From positions 45,478 through 109,477 of the forward strand of contig DXYV01000006.1 in the NCBI GenBank assembly GCA_019415645.1: a stretch of 64,000 nt of DNA, written 5' to 3'. Numbering within the stretch: position 1 is the stretch's first letter; each line of letters opens with the position of its first letter. Below the pieces are notes generated by a model. It had not been told where the DNA came from. It did not search any database and saw only the letters and a list, made by a program, of their open reading frames with translations. Shown piece by piece: positions 32,459 to 40,852 of the stretch. A program made the position numbers and the translations under genes. Source of the stretch: Clostridiales bacterium (GTDB lineage: Bacteria; Bacillota; Clostridia; Oscillospirales; Oscillospiraceae).

Positions 32459-32499
32459 AGAAGGCCCTGTCTGTCCATGCGGCAGACAGGGCCTTCTTA
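32459..32499 (+). terminator. Intrinsic terminator after spoIVA
   Basis: A perfect 15-base-pair stem (32459-32473 with 32483-32497), loop of nine bases, followed by a short T-rich run. It isolates the sporulation cluster from the metal operon. Confidence 0.85.
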
Positions 32500-32526
32500 T
32501 ATTCCAAAGAATTTTCAAAATAGGGG

Positions 32527-32554
32527 TTGACATTTTCATATGTCTGAATATAAT
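32527..32554 (+). promoter_or_regulatory. Sigma-A type promoter for the metal-efflux operon
   Basis: Perfect TTGACA at 32527-32532 and perfect TATAAT at 32549-32554, spaced 16 bases. The inverted copy TCATATG (32536-32542) lies in the spacer and faces CATATGA at 32557-32563, so a bound repressor would cover the promoter. Confidence 0.88.
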
Positions 32555-32556
32555 AA

Positions 32557-32578
32557 CATATGAGCAATGGTTCATATG
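32557..32578 (+). promoter_or_regulatory. Probable ArsR-family operator
   Basis: CATATGA (32557-32563) and TCATATG (32572-32578) form an inverted repeat around the expected transcription start. Halves of the form ATATGA...TCATAT are typical of metal-sensing ArsR/SmtB repressors. A third half site at 32536-32542 lies in the promoter spacer. The operator sits just before the regulator gene, so autoregulation is expected. Confidence 0.7.
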
Positions 32579-32592
32579 ATGGAGGCGAGGAT

Positions 32593-32952
32593 ATGGAAGA
32601 CCAGGAGTTGGAACGCTGTGAATTTATTCATGTGCATGAGGATGTCGTGGAGAAGGTCAACCAGGAGATGCCGGAGGATGAAATCCTCTATGACTTGGCG
32701 GAACTGTTCAAGCTCTTCGGCGACAGTACACGCATTAAGATTTTGTATGTGCTGTTTGAATCGGAGATGTGTGTGTGCGACATCGCACAGCTGCTGCATA
32801 TGACGCAGTCGGCTATTTCCCACCAGCTGAGAGCCTTGAAGCAGAGCAAGCTGGTAAAGTACCGCCGGGAAGGGAAAACGGTATTTTATTCCCTGGCGGA
32901 CGGGCATGTGCGTACCATCATCAACCAGGGCATGGAGCACATCAGTGAATGA
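32593..32952 (+). CDS. ArsR/SmtB family metal-responsive repressor (CadC-like)
   Basis: A 119-residue winged-helix repressor. It has the helix-turn-helix TQSAISHQLRALKQSKLV, the metal site CVCD in the alpha-3 region as in CadC, an N-terminal Cys with two His (CEFIHVH) and a possible second site at the C-terminus (DGHV...MEHISE). Cd, Pb or Zn are the likely inducers, releasing the repressor from the operator upstream. I chose ATG 32593 because GGAGG is seven bases before it; ATG 32560 lies inside the operator and has no ribosome binding site. Confidence 0.9.
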   Translation: MEDQELERCEFIHVHEDVVEKVNQEMPEDEILYDLAELFKLFGDSTRIKILYVLFESEMCVCDIAQLLHMTQSAISHQLRALKQSKLVKYRREGKTVFYSLADGHVRTIINQGMEHISE

Positions 32953-33010
32953 GCCGATGTGTTCCCGGCCGGGTTCCATTTGAATTTGAGTTCAATCGGA
33001 GGAATTTGAC

Positions 33011-33229
33011 ATGAAAAAACAATTCAAGCTGCAGGATCTGGATTGCGCCAACTGCGCGGCGAAGATGGAGACCGCCATTAAAAAGCTGGATGGCGTACAT
33101 GACGCGACCGTCAGCTTTTTGACGCAAAAGCTGACGCTGGATGCAGAGGACGACCGGTTTGAGGAAATTTTGGACCAGGTGGTCAAGGTCTGCAAAAAGG
33201 TGGAGCCGGACTGCGTCATTCAGCGATGA
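33011..33229 (+). CDS. Heavy-metal-associated (HMA) domain protein
   Basis: A 72-residue metallochaperone-like protein with the metal motif DCANCAAK (Cys13 and Cys16) in a ferredoxin-like fold. In most CadA/ZntA pumps this domain is fused to the N-terminus of the ATPase; the ATPase here lacks it, so this separate protein may deliver metal to the pump. CGGAGGAA is ten bases before the ATG. Its stop overlaps the methyltransferase start. Confidence 0.9.
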   Translation: MKKQFKLQDLDCANCAAKMETAIKKLDGVHDATVSFLTQKLTLDAEDDRFEEILDQVVKVCKKVEPDCVIQR

Positions 33230-33867
33230 GCGGCGCATTCTGGGACCGTGTTTCCGGACTCTACGACCTGGCGGAGCGGACAAACCGAACCGCTTTGACA
33301 GGCATGATCGCGGCGATTCAGCGGCGGGTACGACCGGGATCCAAAATTCTGGAGTGCGCCGCTGGCACGGGCGAGATCTCTCTGGCCCTGGCGGCACACT
33401 CCAGCCCCCATGACGTGCTGTGTACGGACCTGTCATCTTCCATGCTGCGGCGGGCGGAGCAAAAGGCCAGAAAACGGCGCCTGAACCGCATCCGGTTCGC
33501 GCTGCGGGATCTCTTTCAGCTGGACGATCGGGACGAGAGCTTCGATGTGGTGATTGCGGCCAACGTGCTTCACCTGCTGAAGCGGCCGGAGCAGGCGGTT
33601 CGGGAGCTGTGGCGCGTGGTTCGGCCGGGCGGGCTGCTGATTTTGCCGACGTTTCTGACGGGAGAGGCGAGTCTGGGCTATCGCGTGCTGTTGAAAGGAT
33701 ACCAGCTGTTGGGCTATCGGGACTATCATCACTTCCGGAGCGCGGGCTACCGCCGCTTTTTGCACGGGAGCCTTGCGCAGCCGGTAGACTATGAGCGAAT
33801 CGAGGGCAGACTTCCCATCGGATTGGCGGCGATTCAAAAGCCGGGCCTGCCAGAAGGAGAGAGGTAA
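33226..33867 (+). CDS. Class I SAM-dependent methyltransferase
   Basis: A 213-residue methyltransferase of the UbiE/Methyltransf_11 type. Motif I is ILECAAGTGEIS (about residues 41-52), followed by the acidic SAM ligand in VLCTDLSSSML and a motif IV-like VVIAANVLHLL. The substrate is not evident. Its position, coupled by ATGA overlap to the HMA gene and just before the ATPase, suggests a role linked to metal or metalloid handling, but a lipid or small-molecule substrate is equally possible. Confidence 0.85.
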   Translation: MSGAFWDRVSGLYDLAERTNRTALTGMIAAIQRRVRPGSKILECAAGTGEISLALAAHSSPHDVLCTDLSSSMLRRAEQKARKRRLNRIRFALRDLFQLDDRDESFDVVIAANVLHLLKRPEQAVRELWRVVRPGGLLILPTFLTGEASLGYRVLLKGYQLLGYRDYHHFRSAGYRRFLHGSLAQPVDYERIEGRLPIGLAAIQKPGLPEGER

Positions 33868-33874
33868 TGTTCGC

Positions 33875-35722
33875 ATGACCCGTAAACAACGTAATATGCT
33901 TACACGCATTTTGTGTGCGGCGGTTCTGCTGATTCTGGCGGCGCTGCTGCCGCTGGAGGGCTGGCGGAGGCTGGTCTGCTTTTTGGTCCCCTATGGAGTC
34001 ATTGGCTGGGACGTTTTGTGGCGCGCAGTGCGTAACATCGCCCATGGACAGGTGTTTGACGAGAATTTCCTGATGGCGCTGGCTACCGTGGGCGCGTTCT
34101 TTACCGGCGAATACCCGGAGGCCGTCTTCGTCATGCTGTTCTATCAGGTGGGCGAGTTGTTTCAGAGCTATGCCGTGGGCAAATCCCGTCAGTCGATCAG
34201 CGCCCTGATGGACATCCGGCCGGACTATGCCAACATCGAAGTGGATGGGCAGATTCGCCAGGTGGACCCGGATGAGGTCCGGGTGGGGGACACCATCCTG
34301 ATCAAGGCAGGGGAGCGGATTCCGCTGGACGGCGTGATTCTGGAGGGCAGCTCTTCCGTGGATACTGCCGCGCTGACCGGAGAGTCGCTGCCCCGGGACG
34401 TGCAGCCGGGAGACGACGTGATCTCCGGCTGTGTCAACCAGTCCGGGCTGCTGCGGGTGCGGGTGACCAAGCCCTTTGGGGAATCCACCGTGGCCAAGAT
34501 CCTGGATCTGGTGGAAAACTCCAGCGCCAAGAAGGCCAAGGCGGAGAATTATATCACTAAATTTGCCCGGTACTATACCCCCACGGTGGTCCTGGCCGCT
34601 GTGGTGCTGGCAGTGGTCCCGCCGCTGATTCAGGGCGGCGGCTGGCGGGAGTGGATCTATCAGGCCCTGTCCTTCCTGGTCATCTCCTGCCCCTGTGCGC
34701 TGGTTATTTCGGTGCCGCTGTCCTTCTTTGGCGGCATCGGAGGCGCGTCCAAGTGCGGTATTCTGGTCAAGGGGGGCAACTATCTGGAGGTTCTGGCGGA
34801 GACGGAGGTCGTGGTCTTTGACAAGACGGGGACGCTGACCAAGGGCGTATTCAATGTTACAGCCATTCATCCGGATACCTGCTCAGAGGGACAGCTGCTG
34901 GAGCTGACTGCTCTGGCGGAGAGCTATTCCGACCACCCCATTTCCCGCTCACTGAAAGAGGCCTATGGCAAAGAACTGGACACCAGCCGGGTGGCTGAGG
35001 TCGAAGAATTGGCCGGCCGGGGCGTGCGCGCCAAAGTGGATGGGGCCGTTGTCTGCGCGGGCAACGACAAGCTCATGGACGAGATCGGCGTGAGCTGGCA
35101 CCCCTGCCACCGGGTGGGTACCACGGTCCATGTGGCGTCTGAAGGGACTTATCTGGGCCATATCGTGATCTCCGACGAGGTAAAAGGGGACGCCGCACTG
35201 GCTGTCAAAGCCTTGAAAGAGCGCGGAATCCGCACGGTCATGCTGACCGGCGACGCGCAGCCCGTCGGGGAGGCGGTGGCAAAGGAGCTCGGTCTGGATG
35301 AGGTGCATGCCCAGCTGCTGCCTGCTGATAAAGTGGCGCAGGTGGAGCGGCTGCTGGCCGAAAAAACACCGAAGGGGAAGCTGGCCTTCGTGGGTGATGG
35401 AATCAACGATGCGCCTGTATTGTCCCGGGCGGACTTGGGTATTGCCATGGGGGCGTTAGGATCGGATGCGGCCATCGAGGCGGCAGACATCGTCCTGATG
35501 GACGACCAGCCCTCCAAGATCGCCACTGCCATGGATATTGCCCGGCGGACCCTGCGCATCGTGCGGCAGAATATCGTATTTGCCCTGGTGGTCAAGGCGC
35601 TGGCGCTGGTTTTGGTGGCGGTCGGCGTAGCCAATATGTGGGAAGCGGTTTTTGCTGACGTGGGTGTGTCGGTCCTGGCGATTTTGAATGCCATGCGTGC
35701 CCTGAAGGTGCGGAAAGAATGA
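33875..35722 (+). CDS. Zn/Cd/Pb-type P1B ATPase (CadA/ZntA-like)
   Basis: A 615-residue metal-exporting ATPase. Membrane helices flank the actuator TGES (about 168-171), the CPC metal motif is at 272-274, the phosphorylation motif DKTGT at 316-320, the SDHP motif marks the nucleotide domain and GDGINDAP the hinge. The CPC motif, a CadC-like repressor and the separate HMA protein favour Zn, Cd or Pb over Cu. The protein has no N-terminal HMA domain. ATG 33875 has AAGGAGAGAGG upstream; in-frame residues before it overlap the methyltransferase and are not family-like. Confidence 0.93.
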   Translation: MTRKQRNMLTRILCAAVLLILAALLPLEGWRRLVCFLVPYGVIGWDVLWRAVRNIAHGQVFDENFLMALATVGAFFTGEYPEAVFVMLFYQVGELFQSYAVGKSRQSISALMDIRPDYANIEVDGQIRQVDPDEVRVGDTILIKAGERIPLDGVILEGSSSVDTAALTGESLPRDVQPGDDVISGCVNQSGLLRVRVTKPFGESTVAKILDLVENSSAKKAKAENYITKFARYYTPTVVLAAVVLAVVPPLIQGGGWREWIYQALSFLVISCPCALVISVPLSFFGGIGGASKCGILVKGGNYLEVLAETEVVVFDKTGTLTKGVFNVTAIHPDTCSEGQLLELTALAESYSDHPISRSLKEAYGKELDTSRVAEVEELAGRGVRAKVDGAVVCAGNDKLMDEIGVSWHPCHRVGTTVHVASEGTYLGHIVISDEVKGDAALAVKALKERGIRTVMLTGDAQPVGEAVAKELGLDEVHAQLLPADKVAQVERLLAEKTPKGKLAFVGDGINDAPVLSRADLGIAMGALGSDAAIEAADIVLMDDQPSKIATAMDIARRTLRIVRQNIVFALVVKALALVLVAVGVANMWEAVFADVGVSVLAILNAMRALKVRKE

Positions 35723-35736
35723 GTGTGAAGCAAACT

Positions 35737-35776
35737 GGGCTCCGATTCCTGGGAATCGGAGCCCGGTCCGTTTTTT
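35737..35776 (+). terminator. Hairpin and T run after the metal ATPase
   Basis: A 12-base-pair stem, GGGCTCCGATTC (35737-35748) with GAATCGGAGCCC (35753-35764), loop CTGG, followed six bases later by six T. It separates the metal operon from the convergent Crp/Fnr gene. Confidence 0.75.
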
Positions 35777-35819
35777 GCGTTCCTAACGGGAATGCCTGGA
35801 CACAGATTCTGCTGAGCGG

Positions 35820-36446
35820 TCAGGCGTCCTCCGCCAAGGCCGCCAGTGCGGCCGGGTCCAGCAGACGGATGGAGTGGTAGCCGGTGGAGAGAAGCCCCTG
35901 CCGGCTGAGCTGGCCCAGAATACGGCTGACCGTAACGCGGCTGACACCCACGGCCGTACCGATCTCCTCGTGGGTACAGCGCAGCTCCCCCTGTTCCGGC
36001 GGCAGGGAGAGGAGATAACGGGCGACGCGCTGGTCCGCCCGCAGGAAGGACATGTGATCCACCTGGGCAGACAGCAGACGGACGGTACGGGCCAGGTAGC
36101 ACAGCATGGGCTGGGCCAGTTCGGGATGGGCCTGAAAGATTCGGTCCAGCCGTTCTCGATTTACGGAGACGATGTCACATTCGGTCACCGCCGCCGCCGA
36201 GGAGACCCGGGGGCACTGGTCAAAGAAGGAGGCTTCCCCCATCAGGTCGCCGTCCTGATGGACGGTCAGCAGGCGCTCTTCACCGGTGGAGGAGCTGATA
36301 TAGCTTCTGGCCTGGCCGCGGACCAGATAATAAAAGCGGTCCGCTTCCGTCCCCTGTAAATAGATCAGTTGGCCCGGCGCATATTTGCGCGGGGCCCGGT
36401 GCTCCGCCAGCGGCGCCCAGATGGAAGTTCCTTTTGTGTCCCGCAT
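35820..36446 (-). CDS. Crp/Fnr family transcriptional regulator
   Basis: A 208-residue regulator with an N-terminal cyclic-nucleotide-type beta-barrel (about residues 15-120, FYYLVRGQARSYI and GDLMGEASFF) and a C-terminal helix-turn-helix (about 150-200, EEIGTAVGVSRVTVSRILGQ). It has no N-terminal cysteine cluster, so it is not an oxygen-sensing FNR. It is the only minus-strand gene. It diverges from leuCDB and is convergent with the metal ATPase; a role in either is possible but unproven. Confidence 0.9.
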   Translation of the reverse strand: MRDTKGTSIWAPLAEHRAPRKYAPGQLIYLQGTEADRFYYLVRGQARSYISSSTGEERLLTVHQDGDLMGEASFFDQCPRVSSAAAVTECDIVSVNRERLDRIFQAHPELAQPMLCYLARTVRLLSAQVDHMSFLRADQRVARYLLSLPPEQGELRCTHEEIGTAVGVSRVTVSRILGQLSRQGLLSTGYHSIRLLDPAALAALAEDA

Positions 36447-36485
36447 ACAGCCTGCGTTCCCCTTTCGGTGCGATGATTTTTCTAT

Positions 36486-36515
36486 ATTGTATCATGCTTT
36501 ACATTCTTTGCGCAA
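36486..36515 (-). promoter_or_regulatory. Probable promoter of the Crp/Fnr gene
   Basis: On the minus strand, TTGCGC (36510-36515) and TACAAT (36486-36491) are separated by 18 bases, 40 bases before the start codon. Confidence 0.55.
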
Positions 36516-36521
36516 GAGTCC

Positions 36522-36534
36522 TGTCATAATGACA
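36522..36534. promoter_or_regulatory. Palindrome between the Crp/Fnr gene and leuC
   Basis: TGTCAT-A-ATGACA is a perfect six-base inverted repeat with one central base. It lies upstream of the -35 of the Crp/Fnr gene and 30 bases before the leuC start. It could be an operator for the Crp/Fnr protein or for a leucine regulator. I could not find a clear leuC promoter. Confidence 0.45.
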
Positions 36535-36563
36535 ACCAGAAATGGAACAAGGAGGCCAATCTT

Positions 36564-37823
36564 ATGGGCATGACGATGACACAGAAAATTCTGGCCCGCA
36601 GTGCCGGGCTGGACTCCGTCACAGCCGGACAACTCATCGAGGGCAAGCTGGACCTGGTACTCGGCAACGACATCACCACGCCGGTTGCCATTACGGAATT
36701 CGATAAGGCCGGCCTGACACAGGTGTTTGACCGGGACAAGATCGCGATCGTCCTGGACCACTACACCCCCTGCAAGGACATCAAGGCGGCGCAGCTGTGC
36801 GCCTCGGCCCGGAACTTTGCGCAGCGCTTCCAGATCACCCACTTCTACGATGTGGGCGACATGGGTGTGGAGCATGCGCTCATTCCGGAAAAGGGCCTGG
36901 CCGCGCCGGGCGAGGTCATCATTGGTGCGGACTCCCATACCTGCACCTACGGCGCGCTGGGGGCCTTCTCCACGGGCGTGGGCTCCACGGATATGGCGGC
37001 CGGTATGGCGACCGGCATGGCGTGGTTCAAGGTCCCCACTGCGATCAAGGTGACGCTCACGGGAAAGCTGCGTCCTTTTGTCTCGGGTAAGGATGTGATT
37101 CTGCACCTGATTGGTGAGATCGGCGTGGACGGCGCCCTCTATCAGTCTTTGGAATTTACCGGCGACGGCGTGGCAGAGCTGGAGATGGACGACCGCTTCA
37201 CCATCTGCAACATGGCAATCGAGGCCGGCGCGAAGAACGGGATTTTCCCGGTGGATGAAAAGACCAGGGCCTATCTCCAGGGACGGGTCACCCGGGAATG
37301 GACGGCCTTCGAGGCTGATCCCGACGCGGAATACAGCCGGGAAGTGGTCATTGACCTGTCGGCCCTCCAGCCCACGGTCGCGCTGCCCCATCTGCCCTCC
37401 AACACCAAGCCGGTGGACCAGGTCGCCGGCACAGCCATCCAGCAGGTGGTAATCGGCTCCTGCACCAATGGGCGGCTCAAGGACCTGCGGGAGGCAGCCG
37501 CGATTTTGAAGGGCAAGAAAGTCGCCAAGAGCGTGCGCTGCATCGTGATTCCCGCGACCCAGCAGATCATGCTGGAGGCGATGCAGGAGGGACTGATCGC
37601 CACCTTTATTGAGGCGGGCTGCGCGGTCTCCACGCCCACCTGCGGCCCCTGCCTGGGCGGACACATGGGCGTTTTGGCCGACGACGAGTGGGCCGTGGCG
37701 ACCACCAACCGGAACTTTGTGGGCCGGATGGGACCGGTCAGCTCCAAGATCATTCTGGCCAGCCCGGCGGTGGCGGCAGCTTCGGCTATTACCGGTGTCG
37801 TGACCGATCCGGCTACTGTATAA
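36564..37823 (+). CDS. leuC: 3-isopropylmalate dehydratase large subunit
   Basis: A 419-residue aconitase-family subunit of leucine synthesis, carrying a 4Fe-4S cluster. Cluster cysteines are in IGSCTNGR and CGPC; GADSHTCTYGALGAFSTGVG is a family signature. The short length is typical of the archaeal/clostridial LeuC type. AAGGAGG is eight bases before ATG 36564. Confidence 0.94.
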   Translation: MGMTMTQKILARSAGLDSVTAGQLIEGKLDLVLGNDITTPVAITEFDKAGLTQVFDRDKIAIVLDHYTPCKDIKAAQLCASARNFAQRFQITHFYDVGDMGVEHALIPEKGLAAPGEVIIGADSHTCTYGALGAFSTGVGSTDMAAGMATGMAWFKVPTAIKVTLTGKLRPFVSGKDVILHLIGEIGVDGALYQSLEFTGDGVAELEMDDRFTICNMAIEAGAKNGIFPVDEKTRAYLQGRVTREWTAFEADPDAEYSREVVIDLSALQPTVALPHLPSNTKPVDQVAGTAIQQVVIGSCTNGRLKDLREAAAILKGKKVAKSVRCIVIPATQQIMLEAMQEGLIATFIEAGCAVSTPTCGPCLGGHMGVLADDEWAVATTNRNFVGRMGPVSSKIILASPAVAAASAITGVVTDPATV

Positions 37824-37838
37824 CGGAGGTGTAAAGGA

Positions 37839-38324
37839 ATGAAGGTTTACAAATATGGCGACAATGTAGATACGGACGTAATCATTCCGGCCCGCTATCT
37901 GAATGCACCGGATGAGAAGTCTCTGGCGTCCCACTGCATGGAGGACATTGACGCGCAGTTCGCTTCCACGGTGGAGCCGGGCGACATCATCGTGGCGGGT
38001 GCTAACTTTGGATGCGGCTCTTCCCGGGAGCATGCGCCGCTGGCCATCAAGGCCAATGGCGTAAAATGCGTCATTGCCAAGAGCTTTGCCCGCATCTTTT
38101 ATCGCAACGCCATCAACATCGGATTCCCCATTATGGAGTGTCCTGAGGCGGCCGAGGGAATTTCGGCCGGCGATACGGTCTCGGTAGATTTCAGCACAGG
38201 CGTGATCGTCAATGAGACCACCGGGGCGACCTTCCAGGCCGCTCCCTTCCCAGAGTTTGTGAATGGAATCATTCAAAATGGCGGCCTGCTGAATTCTTTG
38301 AAGGCGAGGGGACTGGCGAAATGA
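37839..38324 (+). CDS. leuD: 3-isopropylmalate dehydratase small subunit
   Basis: A 161-residue swivel-domain subunit that completes the LeuCD isomerase. DNVDTDVIIPARYLN and GCGSSREHAP are diagnostic. It is 15 bases after leuC and overlaps leuB by four bases. Confidence 0.95.
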   Translation: MKVYKYGDNVDTDVIIPARYLNAPDEKSLASHCMEDIDAQFASTVEPGDIIVAGANFGCGSSREHAPLAIKANGVKCVIAKSFARIFYRNAINIGFPIMECPEAAEGISAGDTVSVDFSTGVIVNETTGATFQAAPFPEFVNGIIQNGGLLNSLKARGLAK

Positions 38325-39391
38325 ATTACAAGATCGCGTTGATTCGGGGCGACGGAATCGGCCCGGAGGTCGTGGAGCAGGCCGTGGCCGTTCTGGAGGC
38401 TGTGGGCGCAAAATTTGGCCATACCTTCACCTATACGGACGTACTGCTGGGCGGCTGCGCCACCGATGCGGTGGGGAAATCCTATCCCGATGGGACGGCG
38501 GAGCTCTGCAAGGCCTGCGATGCGGTGCTGCTGGGTGCTGTGGGCGGCCCCAAGTGGGAGAAGCTTCCGGCTGAGCAGCGGCCGGAGACCGCCCTGCTGG
38601 CGATCCGGAAGGACCTGGGCCTGTATGCCAACCTGCGTCCGGCCGCCCTGCGGCCCGCGCTGATCGACGCCTGTCCGCTCAAACGGGAGACCGCGGAGAA
38701 GGGCATCGACCTGCTGATGGTCCGGGAACTGACGGGCGGAATCTATTTTGGAAAGCGGGAGCGCTACGAGACGGAGGACCGGGGGACGGAGTGCACCGAC
38801 CTGATGGCCTACTCCGAGAAGGAGATCGAGCGCATCGGCCGCCGCGCCTTTGAGATGGCCCGCCTGCGCCGGAAGAAGGTCGCCTCCGTGGATAAAGCGA
38901 ACGTGCTGGAGACCTCCCGGCTGTGGCGCTCGGTCATGCACCGCCTGGCGGAGGAGTATTCCGATGTGGAGTATTCCGATGTGCTGGTGGACAACTGCGC
39001 AATGCAGCTGGTCCGTGATCCCGGCCAGTTCGACGTGGTGGTGACCGAAAACATGTTCGGGGATATTCTGTCGGATGAGGCTTCTATGATTACCGGCTCC
39101 ATCGGTCTGCTGCCCTCCGCCTCCATGGGCGACGGCGCGCCGGCCCTCTATGAGCCGATTCACGGCTCCGCGCCGGATATTGCCGGTCAGGACAAGGCCA
39201 ACCCCATTGCGACCATTCTGTCCGTGGCGATGATGTTCCGTTACTCCTTCCAGCTGCCTGCGGAGGCAGACGCCATTGAACAGGCAGTGGATAAGGCCCT
39301 GGCCGACGGCTGGCGCACGGCCGATATGGCCGGAGACGGCGCATGCATTGGAACCAAGCAGATGGGCCAGATCATCTGCGGCAATATCTGA
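38321..39391 (+). CDS. leuB: 3-isopropylmalate dehydrogenase
   Basis: A 356-residue NAD-dependent enzyme that oxidises and decarboxylates 3-isopropylmalate. GDGIGPEV at the N-terminus, LLGAVGGPKW, RELTGGIYFG and the NAD-binding EPIHGSAPDIAG are visible. ATGA overlap with leuD. leuA is not in this window, so 2-isopropylmalate must come from elsewhere in the genome. Confidence 0.95.
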   Translation: MNYKIALIRGDGIGPEVVEQAVAVLEAVGAKFGHTFTYTDVLLGGCATDAVGKSYPDGTAELCKACDAVLLGAVGGPKWEKLPAEQRPETALLAIRKDLGLYANLRPAALRPALIDACPLKRETAEKGIDLLMVRELTGGIYFGKRERYETEDRGTECTDLMAYSEKEIERIGRRAFEMARLRRKKVASVDKANVLETSRLWRSVMHRLAEEYSDVEYSDVLVDNCAMQLVRDPGQFDVVVTENMFGDILSDEASMITGSIGLLPSASMGDGAPALYEPIHGSAPDIAGQDKANPIATILSVAMMFRYSFQLPAEADAIEQAVDKALADGWRTADMAGDGACIGTKQMGQIICGNI

Positions 39392-39419
39392 GATCATTGG
39401 ATCGTAAGCTGCGCGTTTG

Positions 39420-39465
39420 CAGGGCCCTCCGAGGCAGGAAATTCCTGTACGGAGGGCCCTGTTTT
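39420..39465 (+). terminator. Intrinsic terminator after leuB
   Basis: CAGGGCCCTCCG (39420-39431) pairs with CGGAGGGCCCTG (39450-39461), an inner GGAA/TTCC stem extends it, and four T follow. Confidence 0.85.
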
Positions 39466-39518
39466 GCACACAGGTAGGAGTAAAGATGCAGTTTGGACAA
39501 AATTTTGCAAGAAATGGC

Positions 39519-39547
39519 TTGCCAAACTGCAAGTTGGGGCATATAAT
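39519..39547 (+). promoter_or_regulatory. Sigma-A type promoter for the aminotransferase gene
   Basis: TTGCCA at 39519-39524 and TATAAT at 39542-39547, spaced 17 bases, 33 bases before the start codon. Confidence 0.8.
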
Positions 39548-39580
39548 AAATCACGCTATTTCTGATATGGAGGAAGAAAG

Positions 39581-40771
39581 ATGAAGGAACTTTCCAGAAT
39601 CGCAGAGGCGGTGCGCGCCTCGACTACCTTGGCGATTGATGCCCTTTATAAAAAAATGAAGGCCGACGGGATCGACGTGATCGGCTTTGGTGCGGGTGAA
39701 CCGGACTTTGACACGCCGGAGAACATCAAAGAGGCCGGAATTGCGGCCATCCGCGCGAATAAAACCCGCTATACGCCTTCCGCTGGCATTCTGGAGCTGC
39801 GTGAGGCGGCCTGTGTCCGCCTGAAAGAGGACTGCGGACTGGAGTATCAGCCCAGCCAGATCGTGGCGGCCAGCGGCGCCAAGCACAACATCTATATAGC
39901 CCTGTGCTGCCTGGTCAATCCGGGGGATGAGGTCATTCTGCCCGCGCCCTACTGGGTCAGCTATGAGGAACTGATTCGGATGGCGGGCGGCGTCCCGGTC
40001 ATCGTGACGGCCACGGAGGAAAACGGCTTTAAGATGACTGCGGAACAGCTGGAGGCGGCCATTACGCCCAAGACAAAGGCACTGATTCTCAACAACCCTT
40101 CCAATCCGACCGGAATGATGTACACCGAAGCGGATCTGCGGAAGATCGCGGAGGTCTGTCTCAAGCATGACCTCTATGTCATCGCGGATGAGATCTATTA
40201 CAGCCTGGTCTATGACGGGGCCCAGTTCACCAGCTTTGCTGCGTTGGGCGAGGAGATCAAAGAGCGCACCATTCTGGTCAACGGCGTTTCCAAATCTTAC
40301 GCTATGACAGGCTGGCGAATCGGTTATGCCGCCGCCAACGAGCATCTGGCCAAGGTGATGGGCAACTATCTCAGCCACTCCACCGGTGCGCCCAGTTCCA
40401 TTGCCCAGTGGGCTGCGGTGGACGCGCTGGCCGGTCCCCAGGGGGGAATCAACGATATGCGCGCGGCCTTTGAGGCCCGCCGCAATTATATCGTGGAGCG
40501 GATGAACACCATCGAGGGCGTCAGCTGCATCAAGCCCCAGGGCGCGTTCTATGTGATGATGAATTTGGAGCAGCTCATCGGCAAAGAGCTGTACGGTGTG
40601 ACCATTCGGAATGGGGATGACTTTGCGGACCTGTTCCTGAAGAAGGGCCTGGTCGCGGTGGTGCCCTGTTCCGGCTTCGGAGCTCCGAACTTTGTCCGCT
40701 GGTCCTATGCCACGTCCATGGAGAATATCAAGGAAGGACTGGACCGTCTGGAAAAATTCCTGCAAGGCTGA
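39581..40771 (+). CDS. Pyridoxal-phosphate aminotransferase, aspartate aminotransferase type
   Basis: A 396-residue class I aminotransferase. GFGAGEPDFDTP, NNPSNPTG and the PLP lysine region NGVSKSYAMTGWRIGY identify the AspB (I-gamma) group. Aspartate or a related amino acid is the expected donor; the exact substrate cannot be read. Monocistronic: own promoter before it, and a new promoter starts nine bases after its stop. GGAGGAAG lies about five bases before the ATG. Confidence 0.92.
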   Translation: MKELSRIAEAVRASTTLAIDALYKKMKADGIDVIGFGAGEPDFDTPENIKEAGIAAIRANKTRYTPSAGILELREAACVRLKEDCGLEYQPSQIVAASGAKHNIYIALCCLVNPGDEVILPAPYWVSYEELIRMAGGVPVIVTATEENGFKMTAEQLEAAITPKTKALILNNPSNPTGMMYTEADLRKIAEVCLKHDLYVIADEIYYSLVYDGAQFTSFAALGEEIKERTILVNGVSKSYAMTGWRIGYAAANEHLAKVMGNYLSHSTGAPSSIAQWAAVDALAGPQGGINDMRAAFEARRNYIVERMNTIEGVSCIKPQGAFYVMMNLEQLIGKELYGVTIRNGDDFADLFLKKGLVAVVPCSGFGAPNFVRWSYATSMENIKEGLDRLEKFLQG

Positions 40772-40779
40772 AAAAATAG

Positions 40780-40808
40780 TTGAAATATGGGCGCAGGATG
40801 GGTATAAT
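40780..40808 (+). promoter_or_regulatory. Sigma-A type promoter for the DUF1858 gene
   Basis: TTGAAA at 40780-40785 and TATAAT at 40803-40808, spaced 17 bases. Confidence 0.78.
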
Positions 40809-40852
40809 AGGTCTAGCGTAACGCTATGATTTATATTTGGAGGTCTATTGAC

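Noticed and set aside
33791..33874. Longer N-terminus of the metal ATPase
   Set aside because: The extra 28 residues overlap the methyltransferase gene in another frame, lack any HMA motif, and the good ribosome binding site belongs to ATG 33875.
36498..36530. TTTACA and CATAAT as a leuC promoter
   Set aside because: The spacing is 21 bases, too long for a normal sigma-A promoter, and no better pair was found.
38959..38992. Apparent tandem duplication TATTCCGATGTG in leuB
   Set aside because: The protein length and alignment around YSDVEYSDVLVDN match other LeuB proteins, so it is a chance similarity, not an insertion.
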